Below are positions 18,372-19,469 of a stretch of 19,469 nt of DNA, in pieces. Source of the stretch: Cyclostephanos tholiformis (Eukaryota; Bacillariophyta; Thalassiosirophyceae; Thalassiosirales; Thalassiosiraceae). Where the stretch lies: the NCBI GenBank assembly GCA_036939975.1, contig JALLPB010000234.1, positions 1-19,469 on the forward strand. Direction: 5' to 3'. The position numbers were made by a program, and so were the translations under genes. The notes beneath the pieces are model-generated. The model had not been told where the DNA came from, did not search any database, and was given only the letters and a program-made list of their open reading frames with translations. How positions within the stretch are numbered: position 1 is the stretch's first letter; every line of letters starts with the position of its first letter.

Positions 18372-18964
18372 TCCTCCTCCTCCTCCTCCTCCATCGCCTC
18401 CTCGAAGTCGACGTAATCCGACACCCTGATCGGCCTAACGTTCATCATCCCATCGCCGAACCTGCCATCGACGAACATCCCGAACCCCTCGACGTCGTAC
18501 CTGGAGATGTATCCCATGAGCAACGATCCGCGCATATCGCTCCCGTCGCGACGACTTAGTCGTTCGTCCTCGTCGTCGTGGAACAGGTCGAGGTCGACGG
18601 GTGCGACGGGTCCCTCGAGCTTCACCACGACCTTCATGTCCGATCCTGACGTTACGAGGACGGATCCCGTAAGGTGCTCGCCGGGACGGATCATGCGCTC
18701 GTACAGGCACTCGCCCGGTCCGGGATGGATGGGGAAAGACAAGGTCAGGGGGGTTCCGGTCGTGGCGATCGTCGTCCTCGCCTTCGTCGCGGTCGTCGTC
18801 GCGGCGGCGGAGGCGGCATTCGAGGACGACGACGACGTCGGCGGGTGGAGTAGGAATAGTAGGAGGAACGATACTATCATGGGCTGGAGAGGCGGGGAAG
18901 CGTGGTGTGCGCGCCGCCGCGTCGATTGAGTGGGGGGGCTGGGACGGTAGTAAGACGCCGCCAT
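17479..18964 (-). CDS. p24/emp24 GOLD-domain cargo receptor, frame broken at a poly-G tract
   Basis: Type I membrane protein of the ER-Golgi p24 family. The upstream frame (from 18964; Met29 at 18880 directly precedes the hydrophobic signal IVSFLLLFLLH) encodes the first half of the GOLD domain, with PGPGECLYERM and GSVLVTSGSDMKVVVKLEGP. It runs through VDFEEAMEEE into 40 consecutive G on the coding strand (18329-18368) and then leaves frame. The downstream frame, open from the tract to 17479, supplies the rest: VVIESPGWYRLCANTA with the second GOLD cysteine, a Glu-rich insertion, a helical segment (VTREQLRILERVYSEI), a membrane span (LVLGNLVETFVYMGITGW) and the tail RKWFGGGPKLGR. The downstream frame has no ATG near its beginning, so both halves belong to one gene. 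A one-base loss or two-base gain in the tract would reconnect them. Sequencing error in the homopolymer is the simplest cause. Confidence 0.82.
18329..18368. repeat. Homopolymer of 40 C (plus strand)
   Basis: An uninterrupted C run, poly-G on the coding strand of the p24 gene, followed by a CTC repeat that encodes poly-Glu. It coincides exactly with the p24 frame change. Confidence 0.9.
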
Positions 18965-19408
18965 CGATAGTCCCTTCTCTTGGGTCGACCGTCGAGTGGA
19001 AATAATATTTTATTATGGGGAGGCCAGGCGGGCGGAGATGGAGGTGGTTGGAGCCCGATACCATATCTCCAGGCGCGAGTCGAGCTACCTAGAAATTATA
19101 ACGAAAGGGGTGCTTTAAAGATGGCGGGAATGAACCTTTACAATAGGTAGGTTCCACGGTTACGAGAATTGGGACCCCTAACAACTTGAATTTTGAGAGA
19201 AATAAAAAAATAGGGAAAATAGCTAAAATATTCACCTGGACGTTTGGTATAATAAGGATATCACACCTGGTATTGGCGATACATACGTAAGTGGGATTTA
19301 AAATTCCCAACGACCAGGTGAGTATATTTTTTAGCGATTTTCTCAAAGCAAAAAACAGGACTGTCCTCTACTATCTGTTTGTCTATCCTCTCTCCGGTAC
19401 TCGCAACA
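18965..19408. promoter_or_regulatory. Divergent region between the p24 gene and the next gene
   Basis: This stretch holds the 5' regions of two divergent genes. A strong donor-like site (ccaggtgagt) lies at 19313-19322, with an acceptor-like caaaaaacag ending at about 19358. A 41-base 5' leader intron is conceivable but very short. An 85-codon minus-strand frame (19346-19089) has no motif and is not supported. Confidence 0.4.
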
Positions 19409-19469
19409 ATGGGCTACGACGCGAACGTCAAGTCGCGTAAATCCGAGCAGCGGCAGAGGCTCATGATGA
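19409..19469 (+). CDS. 5' end of an unidentified gene (partial)
   Basis: An ATG in good context (caacaATGGGC) opens a frame that runs to the window edge, giving MGYDANVKSRKSEQRQRLMM. The composition is hydrophilic and basic, and the codons are GC-rich like the named genes. Twenty residues are too few to name a family. Confidence is for a real gene start, not for function. Confidence 0.5.
   Translation, partial: MGYDANVKSRKSEQRQRLMM

Noticed and set aside
19089..19346. 85-codon minus-strand ORF
   Set aside because: AT-driven hydrophobic composition, no motif, and it covers the likely promoter of the last gene.

Overview
The window reads as nuclear DNA of a microalga, most likely a diatom (an inference, not tested by database search). 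Five short GT-AG introns can be placed by exact phase-matched joins in four genes. Three proteins start with a signal peptide ending in an A-F or A-W junction followed by a Ser-rich stretch, like the ASAFAP-type plastid presequence of diatoms. Many coding regions carry long Asp, Ser, Gly or Arg runs made by GAC/TCG-type microsatellites.

Layout. 1-896: repeat-rich DNA with inverted TACGATT words, a tandem pair of ~110-bp hairpin units and a hairpin followed by a T-run. 897-2675 (+): two-exon five-bladed beta-propeller protein resembling GH43/GH32/GH130-type glycosidases. 2990-4196 (-): three-exon glyoxalase I (lactoylglutathione lyase), convergent with the first gene. 4689-7047 (+): two-exon MFS transporter of the MFSD5 / molybdate-anion transporter family, divergent from the glyoxalase. 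7048-13818: about 6.8 kb of AT-richer DNA with no gene I can name. It holds short tandem repeats, a diverged ~210-bp duplication with one 138-codon ORF, a foldback-like block rich in TGTGACATC words, and stretches that look like decayed coding sequence. 13819-15169 (+): two-exon octopine/nopaline-type opine dehydrogenase. 15261-16982 (-): ketopantoate reductase (panE family), tail-to-tail with it. 17479-18964 (-): p24/emp24 GOLD-domain cargo receptor whose frame is broken at a 40-base homopolymer. 19409-end (+): first 20 codons of an unidentified gene.

Functionally this is an ordinary set of housekeeping and accessory metabolism genes: methylglyoxal detoxification, anion transport, opine formation, pantothenate synthesis and ER-Golgi trafficking. 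No defence island, CRISPR array, biosynthetic cluster or complete mobile element was recognised. The more unusual signals are the p24 homopolymer frame break, the glyoxalase intron ending in a CAA microsatellite, the shared plastid-type presequences of three adjacent genes, and the repeats of the two non-coding regions.
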